DNA from: Streptomyces fungicidicus
GTDB taxonomy: Bacteria; Actinomycetota; Actinomycetes; Streptomycetales; Streptomycetaceae
Assembly: GCF_003665435.1 (NCBI RefSeq)
Contig: NZ_CP023407.1
Coordinates: 4,637,501 to 4,701,500 of the forward strand
Direction: 5' to 3'
Length of the DNA: 64,000 nucleotides
Of the stretch, positions 50,845 through 60,699 are shown one piece after another (the stretch's first letter is position 1; each line of letters opens with the position of its first letter). The position numbers and the translations under genes are program-made. The notes beneath the pieces were generated by a model. The model saw nothing but the letters and a program-made list of their open reading frames with translations. It was not told the DNA's origin and did no database searches.

Positions 50845-50993
50845 CCACGGACCGCACGCGGGCCGGGGCGATTTGGTTGCCTCCCGCTTCATACAGCGAC
50901 AACCATCACAGTGCGGTCTCCATGGCACGTCGTCGGTTCCCAGGACGGGGCACGGTACCTACGCTGACCCTGTCAAGACCATTGCGGGGCAAC

Positions 50994-52622
50994 GTGAATC
51001 AGATGCAGGGCTCGCTCGTCGCGGGCCGCTACCGGCTCGGCGACTCCATCGGGAGCGGCGGCATGGGCCGGGTGTGGCGTGCCCACGATGAGGTGCTGCA
51101 CCGGTCCGTCGCCATCAAGGAACTGACCGCGGCGCTCTACGTCTCCGACAGCGAACAGGCCACCCTGCTGGCCCGCACCCGCGCGGAGGCGCGGGCGGCC
51201 GCGCGGATCAACCACTCCGCCGTCGTCACGGTGCACGACGTACTGGAGCACGACGGCCGGCCGTGGATCGTGATGGAGCTGGTCGAGGGCCGTTCGCTGG
51301 CCGACGCGGTGAAGGACGAGGAACGCGTCGACCCCCGCGAGGCCGCCCGCATCGGCCTGTGGGTGCTGCGCGCGCTGCGCGCCGCGCACACCGCCGGCGT
51401 ACTGCACCGTGACGTCAAGCCGGGCAACGTCCTCCTCGGCCGGGACGGCCGGGTGCTGCTCACCGACTTCGGCATCGCGCAGATCGACGGCGACACGGCC
51501 ATCACCCGCACCGGCGAGGTCGTCGGCTCGGTCGACTACCTCGCGCCGGAACGGGTCCGCGGCCATGACCCCGGCCCCGCCTCCGACCTGTGGGCGCTCG
51601 GCGCGACGCTGTACACGGCGGTGGAGGGCACGTCGCCGTTCCGCCGCACCTCACCGCTGACCACCATGCAGGCGGTCGTCGAGGAGGAGGCCGGGGAACC
51701 GCGGCACGCCGGACCGCTCGCGCCCGTCATCGGCGCACTGCTGCGCAAGGATCCGGCCACCCGCCCCGACGCCGCCAGGACCGAGCAGATGCTCGCCGAG
51801 GCGGCCGAGGGACGCCGGCCGCAGGCGGCGCAGGAGTACATACCGACCCGGGCCGTCGACGCCCATGTGCCGCTGCCGTACGAGACGAGGCCGGAGGCCG
51901 CGCCGCGGTACCCGCAGGGCGGCGCCACCGCGGTGGTCCCGCAGCCGTACGGCCCCGCCGCCACGCCCCGGCGGCGGGTGCGCGGGCGGGTGATCGCCCT
52001 GGTCGTCGTGGTGGCGGCGATCGTCGGCGGGGGAACCGCCGTGCTGCTCCAGCAGGGGGAGGAACGGGGCGGCGGCACCACGGCGGGACCGTCCCCGACC
52101 GTCACCTCCGAGCCCGCCCCCACGGAGACGGGCAAGTCCGAATCGCCGGGGAGCCTCCCGGAGGGCTGGGTGCGGCGCACCGACCCCTGGGGATTCAGCG
52201 TCGTCCTGCCCGGCGACGACTGGGAGCGCGTGGTCTTCGACGAGGAGACCCGGCAGGTCGACTACACGCCCGACGGCGGCAACCACTTCCTGCGCATCGC
52301 CGCCGACGACTCGCCCGACTTCGACGACCCCTACGCGCACCTCAGCGATCTGGACCAGCAGATAGGGCGGCGACTGGTCGACTACCAGCAGCAGGGCCTG
52401 GAGCGCGGCGTCTACCGGGACCGGGAGAGCGCCCGGCTCGAGTACAGCTGGACCGCGCTGGCCAAGGACACCGAGTTCCCGGGGCCGCGCCGGGCGGTGG
52501 ACCAGATGTACATCTCGCGGGGCGGGACCGAGTACGCCCTCTACATGTCCGGGCCGGCCGAGGACTGGGCGACCACCGGCGAGCAGTTCGAGACATTGCT
52601 GAAGGGCTGGCGCGAGCCCTGA
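50994..52622 (+). CDS. transmembrane serine/threonine protein kinase (3 of 5)
   Basis: This active-looking kinase of 542 residues has GSGGMGRVWRAHD, AIKEL, HRDVKPGNVLL (about residue 137) and TDFGIAQ. A linker with Pro/Tyr stretches precedes the transmembrane helix (about 332-354). The extracytoplasmic domain (LPEGWVRRTDPWGFSVVLPGDDW ... FETLLKGW) resembles those of kinases 1, 2 and 5 in its entry motif and length. The GTG at 50994 has GGGG nearby; an ATG at 51003 is an alternative. Confidence 0.93.
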   Translation: MNQMQGSLVAGRYRLGDSIGSGGMGRVWRAHDEVLHRSVAIKELTAALYVSDSEQATLLARTRAEARAAARINHSAVVTVHDVLEHDGRPWIVMELVEGRSLADAVKDEERVDPREAARIGLWVLRALRAAHTAGVLHRDVKPGNVLLGRDGRVLLTDFGIAQIDGDTAITRTGEVVGSVDYLAPERVRGHDPGPASDLWALGATLYTAVEGTSPFRRTSPLTTMQAVVEEEAGEPRHAGPLAPVIGALLRKDPATRPDAARTEQMLAEAAEGRRPQAAQEYIPTRAVDAHVPLPYETRPEAAPRYPQGGATAVVPQPYGPAATPRRRVRGRVIALVVVVAAIVGGGTAVLLQQGEERGGGTTAGPSPTVTSEPAPTETGKSESPGSLPEGWVRRTDPWGFSVVLPGDDWERVVFDEETRQVDYTPDGGNHFLRIAADDSPDFDDPYAHLSDLDQQIGRRLVDYQQQGLERGVYRDRESARLEYSWTALAKDTEFPGPRRAVDQMYISRGGTEYALYMSGPAEDWATTGEQFETLLKGWREP

Positions 52623-52703
52623 CCCCCGCGGCCGGTGCGGACCGCGCCGCTTGGCCGAATCGCCGTACCGGAAGGGACACATCCGGTGGGGCATGATGGG
52701 CCC

Positions 52704-53915
52704 ATGGGGACCGACGGGGAGGCCGAGAGCGCGACCGCGAGGCCCAACAGCCGTGTCATAGCGGGTCGTTACCGGTTGGAGGCGAGGCTCGGGCGTGGCG
52801 GCATGGGCGTGGTCTGGCGGGCCACCGACCAGTTGCTCGGACGGGGCGTCGCCGTCAAGGAACTCCCGCTCGACGAGACGCTGTCCGCGACCGACGCCCG
52901 GCGGCAACGGGACCGCACGCTGCGCGAGGCGCGCGCCCTGGCCCAGTTGAGCCATCCGCACATCATCGTCGTCCACGACGTGGTCGAGGACGACGAACGC
53001 CCGTACATCGTGCTGGAGCTGATCGACGGTCCGTCCCTCGCCGACCGGATCACCGACCGGGGCCCGGTCGACGCCATGGAAGCCGCGCGCATCGGCATCG
53101 ACCTGCTCGGCGCGCTGCGCGCCGCCCACACGGCCGGTGTGCTGCACCGTGACCTCAAGCCCGCCAACGTGCTGCTGGAGAACGGCACCGACCGGGTCGT
53201 CCTCACCGACTTCGGCATCGCCCGGGTGTCGGGCGCCACCACGCTCACCGAGACCGGCTCCTTCGTCGGCTCGCCCGAGTACACCGCACCCGAGCGGATG
53301 TCCGGCGCCAGGACGGGACCGGAGGGCGACCTGTGGTCGCTGGGCGCGCTGCTGTGCACGGCGCTCAGCGGCGAGTCGCCGTTCCGCCGGGACTCGCTCG
53401 GCGGGGTCCTGCACGCGGTCGTCGTGGACGAGATACGGCCCCCCGCCCAGGCCGGCCCGATCCTCCCCGTGGTGCGCGGCCTGCTGGAGCGCGACCCCGA
53501 CCGCCGGCTCGACGCGGACCGCGCCGAACGGATGCTGCGGGCCTTCCGCGAGACGGGCCGTACGCCGGAGTCGGCGCCCCCCGGCCTGCTCCCGCCCGAC
53601 CGGGAACCGCCCCGCCGCAGGACCCCGGCGTGGCGGGAGGAGACGGGCGGGCGGCCGCCGGGCTCTCCCGGGGTGCGCCCGGTGCGGCGGCAGCCCACGC
53701 GGGGCGCCCTGGTGGCGGCGCTGGCCGTCGCCGCCATGGCGGGCGCGGGAGTGTCCGCGGCGGCGCTGCTCCTGCAGGACCGGGGCGGCGACGGCGGCGG
53801 CACCCCGGCGAGCACGGCGCCCCGGACACCGGCGGCCCAGTCGCCCTCCGGCTCCCCGAGCCCCTCGGCGAGCCCCGGGCCGACCGACTCCCCGACCGGC
53901 GGCATAACGCCGTAA
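52704..53915 (+). CDS. transmembrane serine/threonine protein kinase (4 of 5), short form
   Basis: The 403-residue kinase has GRGGMGVVWRATD, AVKEL, HRDLKPANVL (about residue 146) and TDFGIAR. After the linker come one transmembrane helix (about 333-355) and only a short Pro/Ser/Thr-rich tail, without the extracytoplasmic domain of its neighbours. It therefore may not sense ligands directly. It lies in line with the other kinase genes, with an 81-bp gap to the gene before. Confidence 0.93.
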   Translation: MGTDGEAESATARPNSRVIAGRYRLEARLGRGGMGVVWRATDQLLGRGVAVKELPLDETLSATDARRQRDRTLREARALAQLSHPHIIVVHDVVEDDERPYIVLELIDGPSLADRITDRGPVDAMEAARIGIDLLGALRAAHTAGVLHRDLKPANVLLENGTDRVVLTDFGIARVSGATTLTETGSFVGSPEYTAPERMSGARTGPEGDLWSLGALLCTALSGESPFRRDSLGGVLHAVVVDEIRPPAQAGPILPVVRGLLERDPDRRLDADRAERMLRAFRETGRTPESAPPGLLPPDREPPRRRTPAWREETGGRPPGSPGVRPVRRQPTRGALVAALAVAAMAGAGVSAAALLLQDRGGDGGGTPASTAPRTPAAQSPSGSPSPSASPGPTDSPTGGITP

Positions 53916-54006
53916 ACGGGAGATACCGAACCGGGCGAGTCACGGGTCTGTGACCGCTCGGCGTCCGCAGTGGCTACGCGGGGCCCCGGCGCGATATGGA
54001 TGAACC

Positions 54007-55656
54007 ATGAGCAACAACGGGGGAGCCCGCCACGGGGCCGACGAGCCAACCAGTTTTGGTCTGCAACCGCCGAACCCCAACCCGCCCGCGGCCGTGCCGC
54101 ACCCCGGCAATCCGTACGCGGCACCGGCCCGGGCGGTGCCGCCGCAGCCGCAGAACGACGAACCCGGCGCCGGACGGCTGATTGCCGGCCGCTACCGGCT
54201 GCTGGCCAAGCTCGGCCACGGCGGCATGGGGACGGTGTGGCGGGCCAAGGACGAGACGGTGGACCGCGAGGTCGCCGTCAAGGAGCCCCGCGTCCCGGAG
54301 CACCTTCCCGAACGCGAACGCGCCAACGCCTCCGAGCGGATGCGCCGCGAGGCCCGCGCCGCCGCCCGGCTCGACCATCCCGCGGTGGTGAACGTCCATG
54401 ACGTCGCCGTGGTGGACGGCCGGCCGTGGATCGTGATGGAACTGGTCCAGGGCCGCTCGCTGGGCGCCGTGCTGCAGGAGGAGGGCACCCTCTCCGCCCG
54501 CGAGGCGGCCCGGGTGGGCCTGGAGGTGCTCGGCGCGCTGGAGGCCGCGCACGCCGCGGGCATCCTGCACCGGGACGTCAAGCCGGACAACGTGCTGCTC
54601 GGCCGGTACGACCGGGTCGTCCTCACCGACTTCGGCATCGCCCAGATCGAGGGCGAGACCAGTCTCACCGACACCGGCGGATTCGTCGGTTCGCCCGAGT
54701 ACATCGCTCCGGAACGGGTGCTGGGCCAGCGACCCGGTCCCGCCTCCGACCTGTGGTCGCTCGGCGTGGTGCTGTACGCGGCGACCGAGGGCGTCTCGCC
54801 GTTCCGCCGCAGCAACACCCCCGCCACCCTCCAGTCCGTCCTCAACGCCACCCCGGCCGCGCCCGCCTCCGCGCGGGGGCCGCTCGCCGAGATCATCACG
54901 GGTCTGCTGCAGAAAGACCCGGCGCGCCGTCCGAACGCCGCCCAGGTCCGCGCCGCGCTGGAGACGGCCGCGCACCCGCCGGCCCCCCGGCCCACGCAGG
55001 TCGTCGCGTTCCCCGCCGGTGACGCCGGGGGCCGGGGAGTCCGCGTCGGCCTCAAGACGCTGACCGGGCTGGGCGCGGCGGTCGTCGCGGCGGCGGTGGC
55101 CGCCTACCTGGTGATCGCGGACCCGTTCGCAGGGCCGCTGCCGGACGGCTGGAAGCGGCACGACCTGGGGGACCGGGTCGGCGTCGCCGTCGCGGTGCCC
55201 GGCGACTTCGTGAAGGACGAGCAGCCCGACGACGCGGACGGCACCGTCGCCTCCTTCACCGATCCGAGCGGGCTGGTCCGGGTCGAGGTCGACCGCGACC
55301 TCAAGGCCGAGGACAAGAACGGCGAGATCCAGGGCTCCGCCTCGGAGCGGGCGTTCGCCCACTGGGAGGAGCTCCGGGACGGCGAGTACAGCTGGGGCAT
55401 CGCCGACACCCCCGCCCCGAAGGGCAAGCCGCGCGAGACCACGTACAAGGAGCACGAGGCGGCCACGAACACCATCGTCTACACGACGACCACCGATCCG
55501 GCCATGGTGCGCGAGGCGCAGGTCATGTACTACCGCAGCCAGGCCGGCGACATGTACCGGCTCTGGGTCGTGTACCCGGGCCGGGGCTACTTCGCCGACG
55601 ACGGCCGGGAGATCGCCCGCACCGTCATCGGCTCATGGGACGTGCACACGCTCTGA
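54007..55656 (+). CDS. transmembrane serine/threonine protein kinase (5 of 5)
   Basis: The 549-residue kinase carries an N-terminal Pro/Asn-rich extension (about 55 residues), then GHGGMGTVWRAKD, AVKEP, HRDVKPDNVLL (about residue 187) and TDFGIAQ. A transmembrane helix (about 351-374) is followed by an extracytoplasmic domain (LPDGWKRHDLGDRVGVAVAVPGDF ... GSWDVHTL) of about 165 residues. A 20-bp palindromic terminator closes the kinase cluster. Confidence 0.94.
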   Translation: MSNNGGARHGADEPTSFGLQPPNPNPPAAVPHPGNPYAAPARAVPPQPQNDEPGAGRLIAGRYRLLAKLGHGGMGTVWRAKDETVDREVAVKEPRVPEHLPERERANASERMRREARAAARLDHPAVVNVHDVAVVDGRPWIVMELVQGRSLGAVLQEEGTLSAREAARVGLEVLGALEAAHAAGILHRDVKPDNVLLGRYDRVVLTDFGIAQIEGETSLTDTGGFVGSPEYIAPERVLGQRPGPASDLWSLGVVLYAATEGVSPFRRSNTPATLQSVLNATPAAPASARGPLAEIITGLLQKDPARRPNAAQVRAALETAAHPPAPRPTQVVAFPAGDAGGRGVRVGLKTLTGLGAAVVAAAVAAYLVIADPFAGPLPDGWKRHDLGDRVGVAVAVPGDFVKDEQPDDADGTVASFTDPSGLVRVEVDRDLKAEDKNGEIQGSASERAFAHWEELRDGEYSWGIADTPAPKGKPRETTYKEHEAATNTIVYTTTTDPAMVREAQVMYYRSQAGDMYRLWVVYPGRGYFADDGREIARTVIGSWDVHTL

Positions 55657-55675
55657 CCGGGCCGGTGCCGGCGTC

Positions 55676-55695
55676 AACCCCCTGATCAGGGGGTT
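55676..55695 (+). terminator. terminator at end of the kinase cluster
   Basis: AACCCCCTGATCAGGGGGTT is a perfect 20-bp palindrome followed by T-rich TGTTG. A weaker inverted repeat (GCCAG..CTGGC, 55700-55715) follows directly. Confidence 0.8.
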
Positions 55696-55789
55696 TGTTG
55701 CCAGCGATCACTGGCGCGATGTGTGAGCGGTGGGTGAATCTGTTACCGACGGGTACACAAAGTGTTCCCCCCGGCATACCCTGCGCCTC

Positions 55790-57403
55790 ATGACGGACGC
55801 GCAGACCCGGGAAACGACCGGCACCAACCCCCTGGCCCCCGCCCCCGCGGGCGCCCGCACCGCCGCCGACGTGGTCACGCCGGAGCTGGTCGCCCAGCTC
55901 ACCAAGGGCGTGGCCGGCTCCGGGCGGACCGCCAACCACACGCCGCTCACCGGCGAGAAGCTGGCCGACCTGCCCGAGTCGACGCCCGAGGACGTGGCGC
56001 GGGCCTTCGACGCCGCCCGCGCCGCCCAGGCCGTGTGGGCCCAGGTGCCGGTACGCCGGCGCGCCGCCGTCCTGCTCCGCTTCCACGACCTGGTGCTGAG
56101 CCGCCAGGCCGAGGTGCTCGACCTGATCCAGCTCGAGACCGGCAAGGCCCGGCTGCACGCCCACGAGGAGGTGCAGGCCGTGGCCGTCGCCGCCCGCCAC
56201 TACGGCCGCCGGGCCGCCGCCTATCTGCGCCCCAGGCGGCACACGGGCGCCATACCGACCCTGACCAAGGTCACCGAGCTGCGCCACCCGCGCGGCGTCG
56301 TGGGGCAGATCGCGCCCTGGAACTACCCCCTCGAACTCTCCGTCGGCGACGCGCTCCCGGCGTTCGCCGCCGGCAACGCGGTCGTCATGAAGCCCGACAC
56401 GGAGACCTGCCTGACCGCGCTGTGGGCCCGTGACCTGCTCATCGAGGCCGGACTGCCCGCCGACGTCTTCCAGGTCGTGCTCGGCGAAGGACCGGTCGTC
56501 GGCCCCGAGGTCGTCAGGCACGCCGACTACGTCTCCTTCACCGGCTCCACCCGCACCGGCCGCGAGGTCGCCCAGGGCGCCGCCGCCCGCCTGGTCGGCG
56601 TCTCCCTCGAACTCGGCGGCAAGAACGCCATGCTGGTGCTGGAGGACGCCGACCTCGACAAGGCCGCCGCCGGCGCGGTCCGCGCCTGCTTCTCCTCCGC
56701 GGGCCAGCTGTGCATCTCCATCGAGCGGCTGTACGTCCACGAGTCGGTCGCGGACGCCTTCCTGGAGCGCTTCGCCGCCCGCACGAAGGCACTGCGCCTC
56801 GGCACGTCCCTGGCCTACGGCGCCGACATGGGCTCCCTGGTCGGGCAGCGCCAGCTGGACGCCGTCACCCGGCACGTCGAGGACGCCGTCGCCAAGGGCG
56901 CCCAGGTGCTCGCCGGGGGCACGGCCCGCCCGGACATCGGCCCCTACTTCTACGAGCCGACCATCCTCGACGGGGTCGGGGCCCCGATGAGCGTCTGCTC
57001 CGAGGAGACCTTCGGGCCGGTCGTCTCGGTCTACCGCTTCTCGTCCGACGACGAGGCCGTCGAGCGCGCCAACTCCACCCCGTACGGCCTGAACTCCTCG
57101 GTCTGGACGAAGGACGCCCGGCGCGGCCGTGAGGTCGCCGCGCGGCTGCGCACCGGCACCGTCAACATCAACGAGGGCTACGCGCCCGCGTACGGCAGCG
57201 TGCAGGCGCCGATGGGCGGCATGAAGGACTCCGGGCTCGGCCGCCGGCACGGCTCCGAGGGCATCCTCAAGTACACCGAGGCCCAGACGGTCGCCCACCA
57301 GCGCCTGCTGCCGATGGCCCCGTCGCTGGGCATGGACGACGAGAAGTACGCGGCCTTCATGAGCCGCAGTCTCCGCCTCATGAAGACGTTCCGGTTCCGG
57401 TAG
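55790..57403 (+). CDS. NAD(P)+-dependent aldehyde dehydrogenase (succinate-semialdehyde dehydrogenase type)
   Basis: The 537-residue ALDH has GQIAPWNYPLELSVGDALPAFAAGNAVVMKPD, SFTGSTRTGREVA, the catalytic Glu in LELGGKNAMLVLEDADL and the catalytic Cys in SSAGQLCISIERL. This branch is usually annotated as succinate-semialdehyde dehydrogenase (NADP+), acting in GABA or polyamine breakdown. The assignment rests on overall likeness and remembered gene order. TACCCT lies 7 nt before the ATG, a leaderless arrangement. The next gene is 64 bp away. Confidence 0.9.
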   Translation: MTDAQTRETTGTNPLAPAPAGARTAADVVTPELVAQLTKGVAGSGRTANHTPLTGEKLADLPESTPEDVARAFDAARAAQAVWAQVPVRRRAAVLLRFHDLVLSRQAEVLDLIQLETGKARLHAHEEVQAVAVAARHYGRRAAAYLRPRRHTGAIPTLTKVTELRHPRGVVGQIAPWNYPLELSVGDALPAFAAGNAVVMKPDTETCLTALWARDLLIEAGLPADVFQVVLGEGPVVGPEVVRHADYVSFTGSTRTGREVAQGAAARLVGVSLELGGKNAMLVLEDADLDKAAAGAVRACFSSAGQLCISIERLYVHESVADAFLERFAARTKALRLGTSLAYGADMGSLVGQRQLDAVTRHVEDAVAKGAQVLAGGTARPDIGPYFYEPTILDGVGAPMSVCSEETFGPVVSVYRFSSDDEAVERANSTPYGLNSSVWTKDARRGREVAARLRTGTVNINEGYAPAYGSVQAPMGGMKDSGLGRRHGSEGILKYTEAQTVAHQRLLPMAPSLGMDDEKYAAFMSRSLRLMKTFRFR

Positions 57404-57467
57404 CCGGCCCGCGCGAGCGCGCTCCACCGCAGACAACCCGCACGTGAAACTCAACGAGGAGACACCC

Positions 57468-59258
57468 GTGCCTGAAGACGCCTACGACTACGACGTCCTC
57501 GTCGTCGGCTCCGGCTTCGGCGGCTCCGTGTCCGCCCTCCGCCTGACGGAGAAGGGATACACGGTCGGCGTCCTCGAAGCCGGCCGCCGCTTCACCCGCG
57601 AGACCCTGCCCAGGAACTCCTGGGACCTGAAGAACTACCTCTGGGCGCCGAAGCTCGGCATGTACGGCATCCAGCGCATCCACCTGCTGGGCAACGTCAT
57701 GGTGCTGGCCGGCGCGGGCGTCGGCGGCGGTTCGCTGAACTACGCCAACACCCTCTACGTGCCGCCCAAGCCGTTCTTCGAGGACCCGCAGTGGGGGCAC
57801 ATCACCGACTGGCAGGAGGAGCTGGGCCCGTACTACGACCAGGCGAAGCGCATGCTCGGCGTACGGCTCAACCCGACCATGACACCGTCGGACGTGCATC
57901 TGAAGGCGGCGGCCGAGCGGATGGGCGTGGGCGACACCTTCCACATGGCCCCGGTCGGCGTCTTCTTCGGCGACGGCGAGGACGCCGACGGGAAGGCGAA
58001 GGCGAAGCCGGGGCAGGAGGTGCCCGACCCCTACTTCGGCGGGGCGGGTCCGTCCCGCCGGGCCTGTTCCGAGTGCGGCGAGTGCATGACCGGCTGCCGG
58101 CACGGCGCGAAGAACACCCTCAACGAGAACTACCTCCACCTCGCCGAGAGGGCGGGCGCCGTGGTGCACCCCATGACGACGGCCGTCTCCGTCACGGAGG
58201 ACTCACGGGGCGGGTTCGCCGTCGCCACGCTGCCGACCGGCGACCGCCGCAAGGGGAAGGGCCGCACCTTCCGCGCCCGCCGGGTCGTGCTGGCCGCCGG
58301 CACCTACGGCACCCAGACGCTGCTGCACCGCATGAAGGCGGGCGGCCAGCTGCCGCACCTTTCGGAGAAGCTGGGCGAGCTGACCCGCACCAACTCCGAG
58401 GCGCTGGTGGGCGCGCAGACCGACAACCGCCGCTACCGCAAGGCCACCGGCTCGCCCAGGGCCGACTTCACCCGCGGGGTGGCCATCACGTCCTCGATCC
58501 ACCCCGACGAGAACACCCACATCGAGCCGGTCCGCTACGGCCGCGGCTCCAACTCGATGGGCGGACTGTCCATCCTCCAGGTGCCCTACGCGGGCGGCGG
58601 CTCGGGCGCCACCCGGGTGCTGGGCTGGCTGGGCAACGCGGTGCGGCACCCCGTGATGATGCTCCGCTCCCTGTCCAACCGGCGCTGGTCGGAGCGGACC
58701 ATCATCGGCCTGGTGATGCAGTCGCTGGACAACTCCCTGACGACGTACCTCAAGCCGTCCGGGGCCGGCCGCGGGCTGCTCACCGCCCGGCAGGGCCACG
58801 GCGCCCCCAACCCCAAGCAGATCAAGGCCGCCACGGACGGCGCCTCGGCGCTGGCGGCCGAGATCAACGGCTTCGCCGGCTCCAACGTGGGCGAGTTGAC
58901 GGGGATGCCGCTGACCGCCCACTTCCTGGGCGGCTGCGCGATCGGCGCCTCCCGCGAGACCGGTGTGATCGACCCGTACCACCGCCTCTACGGCCATCCC
59001 GGTGTCTCCGTCGTGGACGGGGCCGCGGTCTCGGCGAACCTGGGGGTGAACCCCTCCCTGACCATCACGGCACAGGCCGAGCGCGCGATGTCGTACTGGC
59101 CCAACAAGGGGGACGCCGATCCGCGCCCGCGCCAGGGAGAGGCCTACCGGCGCCTGGACGCGGTCGAGCCGAAGTCCCCCGCGGTCCCGGCGGACGCGTT
59201 CGGCGCGCTGAAGCTGCCCTTCCTGGGCATGCCCACGGTGCCCCCGAAGAAGAACTGA
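57468..59258 (+). CDS. GMC-family FAD oxidoreductase with four-Cys motif
   Basis: The 596-residue protein starts with the FAD-binding DVLVVGSGFGGSVSALRL and has the GMC/cholesterol-oxidase-like C-terminus (LGGCAIGAS, VSVVDGAAVSANLGVNPSLTITAQAERA). A C-x2-C-x2-C-x3-C cluster (CSECGECMTGC, about residues 199-209) resembles a ferredoxin-type iron-sulfur site. The GTG at 57468 has GAGGAG 5 nt upstream, better than the GTG at 57444. It may be co-transcribed with the aldehyde dehydrogenase, whose substrate aldehyde it could produce. Confidence 0.88.
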   Translation: MPEDAYDYDVLVVGSGFGGSVSALRLTEKGYTVGVLEAGRRFTRETLPRNSWDLKNYLWAPKLGMYGIQRIHLLGNVMVLAGAGVGGGSLNYANTLYVPPKPFFEDPQWGHITDWQEELGPYYDQAKRMLGVRLNPTMTPSDVHLKAAAERMGVGDTFHMAPVGVFFGDGEDADGKAKAKPGQEVPDPYFGGAGPSRRACSECGECMTGCRHGAKNTLNENYLHLAERAGAVVHPMTTAVSVTEDSRGGFAVATLPTGDRRKGKGRTFRARRVVLAAGTYGTQTLLHRMKAGGQLPHLSEKLGELTRTNSEALVGAQTDNRRYRKATGSPRADFTRGVAITSSIHPDENTHIEPVRYGRGSNSMGGLSILQVPYAGGGSGATRVLGWLGNAVRHPVMMLRSLSNRRWSERTIIGLVMQSLDNSLTTYLKPSGAGRGLLTARQGHGAPNPKQIKAATDGASALAAEINGFAGSNVGELTGMPLTAHFLGGCAIGASRETGVIDPYHRLYGHPGVSVVDGAAVSANLGVNPSLTITAQAERAMSYWPNKGDADPRPRQGEAYRRLDAVEPKSPAVPADAFGALKLPFLGMPTVPPKKN

Positions 59259-59307
59259 CAAGGCGGGGACGGGACAAGGAGGACAGGACAGGGGAAGCGG
59301 AAAAGGG

Positions 59308-59357
59308 CAAGGGAAAAGGACCTGTGCCCCCCTCCGAGCTCAGGTCCTTTTCCCTTG
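59308..59357. terminator. bidirectional terminator between convergent genes
   Basis: CAAGGGAAAAGGACCTG (59308-59324) pairs perfectly with CAGGTCCTTTTCCCTTG (59341-59357), a 17-bp stem with A- and T-rich ends that can serve both strands. Confidence 0.88.
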
Positions 59358-59394
59358 TCCCGGGTCCGGCCGCGCGCGGCGCGGCCGGACGCCG

Positions 59395-60456
59395 TTACGC
59401 CTCTGTGCCGGCCTTGCGCCGGCGCACCACGAACACCGCACCGGCACCGGCCACGACGGCGGCACCGCCAATCAGACCGATCATCGGAAGAGCCGAGCTC
59501 GAACCGGTCTCGGCGAGGCTCCCGGTGACCTTGACGTCGCTCACCTGGTCGAGGTCCGCCATGCCGCCGGTCTGCGGCTTCGCGTCGTTCGGCTTACCGC
59601 CGTCCGAGCCGGCGGCCAGGATGTCGAAGAAGTAGATCCAGCCGTCGGAGTCGTCGGCGACCCAGCAGCCCTCGTCGTCCGCGTACTCGGCGAAGCCGCC
59701 GGTGATGCCGAGCGAGTCGGGCACCTTGCCGTCGATGCTCAGCCGCAGCTTGTACGAGACCGACTGGCCGGCGCCGAGCGAGAACGCGGCGAACGTGCCG
59801 CCCTCACCGGCGGCGCCCGCCAGCGTGTCCCACTTGCCGGTGGCCGTGTTGAAGACCTGGACCGTGATGTGGCCCGAGTAGTCCTGCGGGTCGTCCTCGT
59901 CCCAGCCCAGGGCCGCGACGCCGATCAGCGGCTTGATGTCCTTGATCTCGTCGTCGCCGCGGTTGGACACGTTGAACGAGAACGCCGTCCAGCCGCTGCC
60001 GGCCACGATCGTCTCGGGCAGGCCCGACAGACCGCTGCGCAGGTCGGCGCTGAGCTCGGCCGTGTCGTTGCCGTCCTCGTCGACGCACAGCTCGACGTCG
60101 TCGTCCTCGGCCGGAGCGCTCTCGCTGGCGCTCGGCGAGGGAGAGGTGGCCGGGGAGGTGGTCTCCGTGCCCGGGGTGGTCTCGTCGGCCGAGGGGGTCT
60201 CCTCCTCGGCCGGGGTGCTCGGGGTCTCGCCGGCCGGGGTGCTCGGGCTCTGCCCTGCGGGGGTGCTCTCCGCGTCGGTCGGCGAGCCGGCCTCCGAGGA
60301 GGGAGAGCTCTCCTGGCTCGGAGTGCTCTCGCCGGACGTGGGGCTGCTCTGCGTCGTCGGCGTCTCTTCCGCGAACGCTGCCGGGGCCGAGAGCAGGGCC
60401 AGCGGCGCTATGACGGCCGTCGCGGCCGCCACGGCCATGGCGCGGCGAAGCTTCAT
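59395..60456 (-). CDS. sortase-anchored cell-wall protein (LAETG)
   Basis: The 353-residue protein has a signal peptide (MKLRRAMAVAAATAVIAPLALLSAPAAFA). About 95 residues of low-complexity Ser/Thr/Pro/Glu wall-spanning linker and a globular domain with two cysteines (CVDEDGND ... GCWVADD) follow. The C-terminus has the sortase signal LAETG, a hydrophobic helix and RRRKAG. LAETG is the preferred motif of class E sortases, which in Streptomyces also anchor long chaplins. The surface role is unknown. Confidence 0.9.
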   Translation of the reverse strand: MKLRRAMAVAAATAVIAPLALLSAPAAFAEETPTTQSSPTSGESTPSQESSPSSEAGSPTDAESTPAGQSPSTPAGETPSTPAEEETPSADETTPGTETTSPATSPSPSASESAPAEDDDVELCVDEDGNDTAELSADLRSGLSGLPETIVAGSGWTAFSFNVSNRGDDEIKDIKPLIGVAALGWDEDDPQDYSGHITVQVFNTATGKWDTLAGAAGEGGTFAAFSLGAGQSVSYKLRLSIDGKVPDSLGITGGFAEYADDEGCWVADDSDGWIYFFDILAAGSDGGKPNDAKPQTGGMADLDQVSDVKVTGSLAETGSSSALPMIGLIGGAAVVAGAGAVFVVRRRKAGTEA

Positions 60457-60699
60457 GAAGACCTCGGGTGGTCCGGTGTGCCGCGCGGGCGCGGCACGAA
60501 GTGGGAGGCGCCTCCGTGTGGGGCGCTACGGATGTGGTCCGTGTGGATTCAGTGAGTTCGATCAACGACGCCCATGGATGGTTGTCCTGGCCTTCACGGA
60601 ATTCTTATGTGAGGTGGATCACAAGTGGCGGATGATCATCGCTGGCATACTCTCGGCCGTCTCCCCCCGAGCGTCCGACGAGAGAAAGTCCGCGAGACA

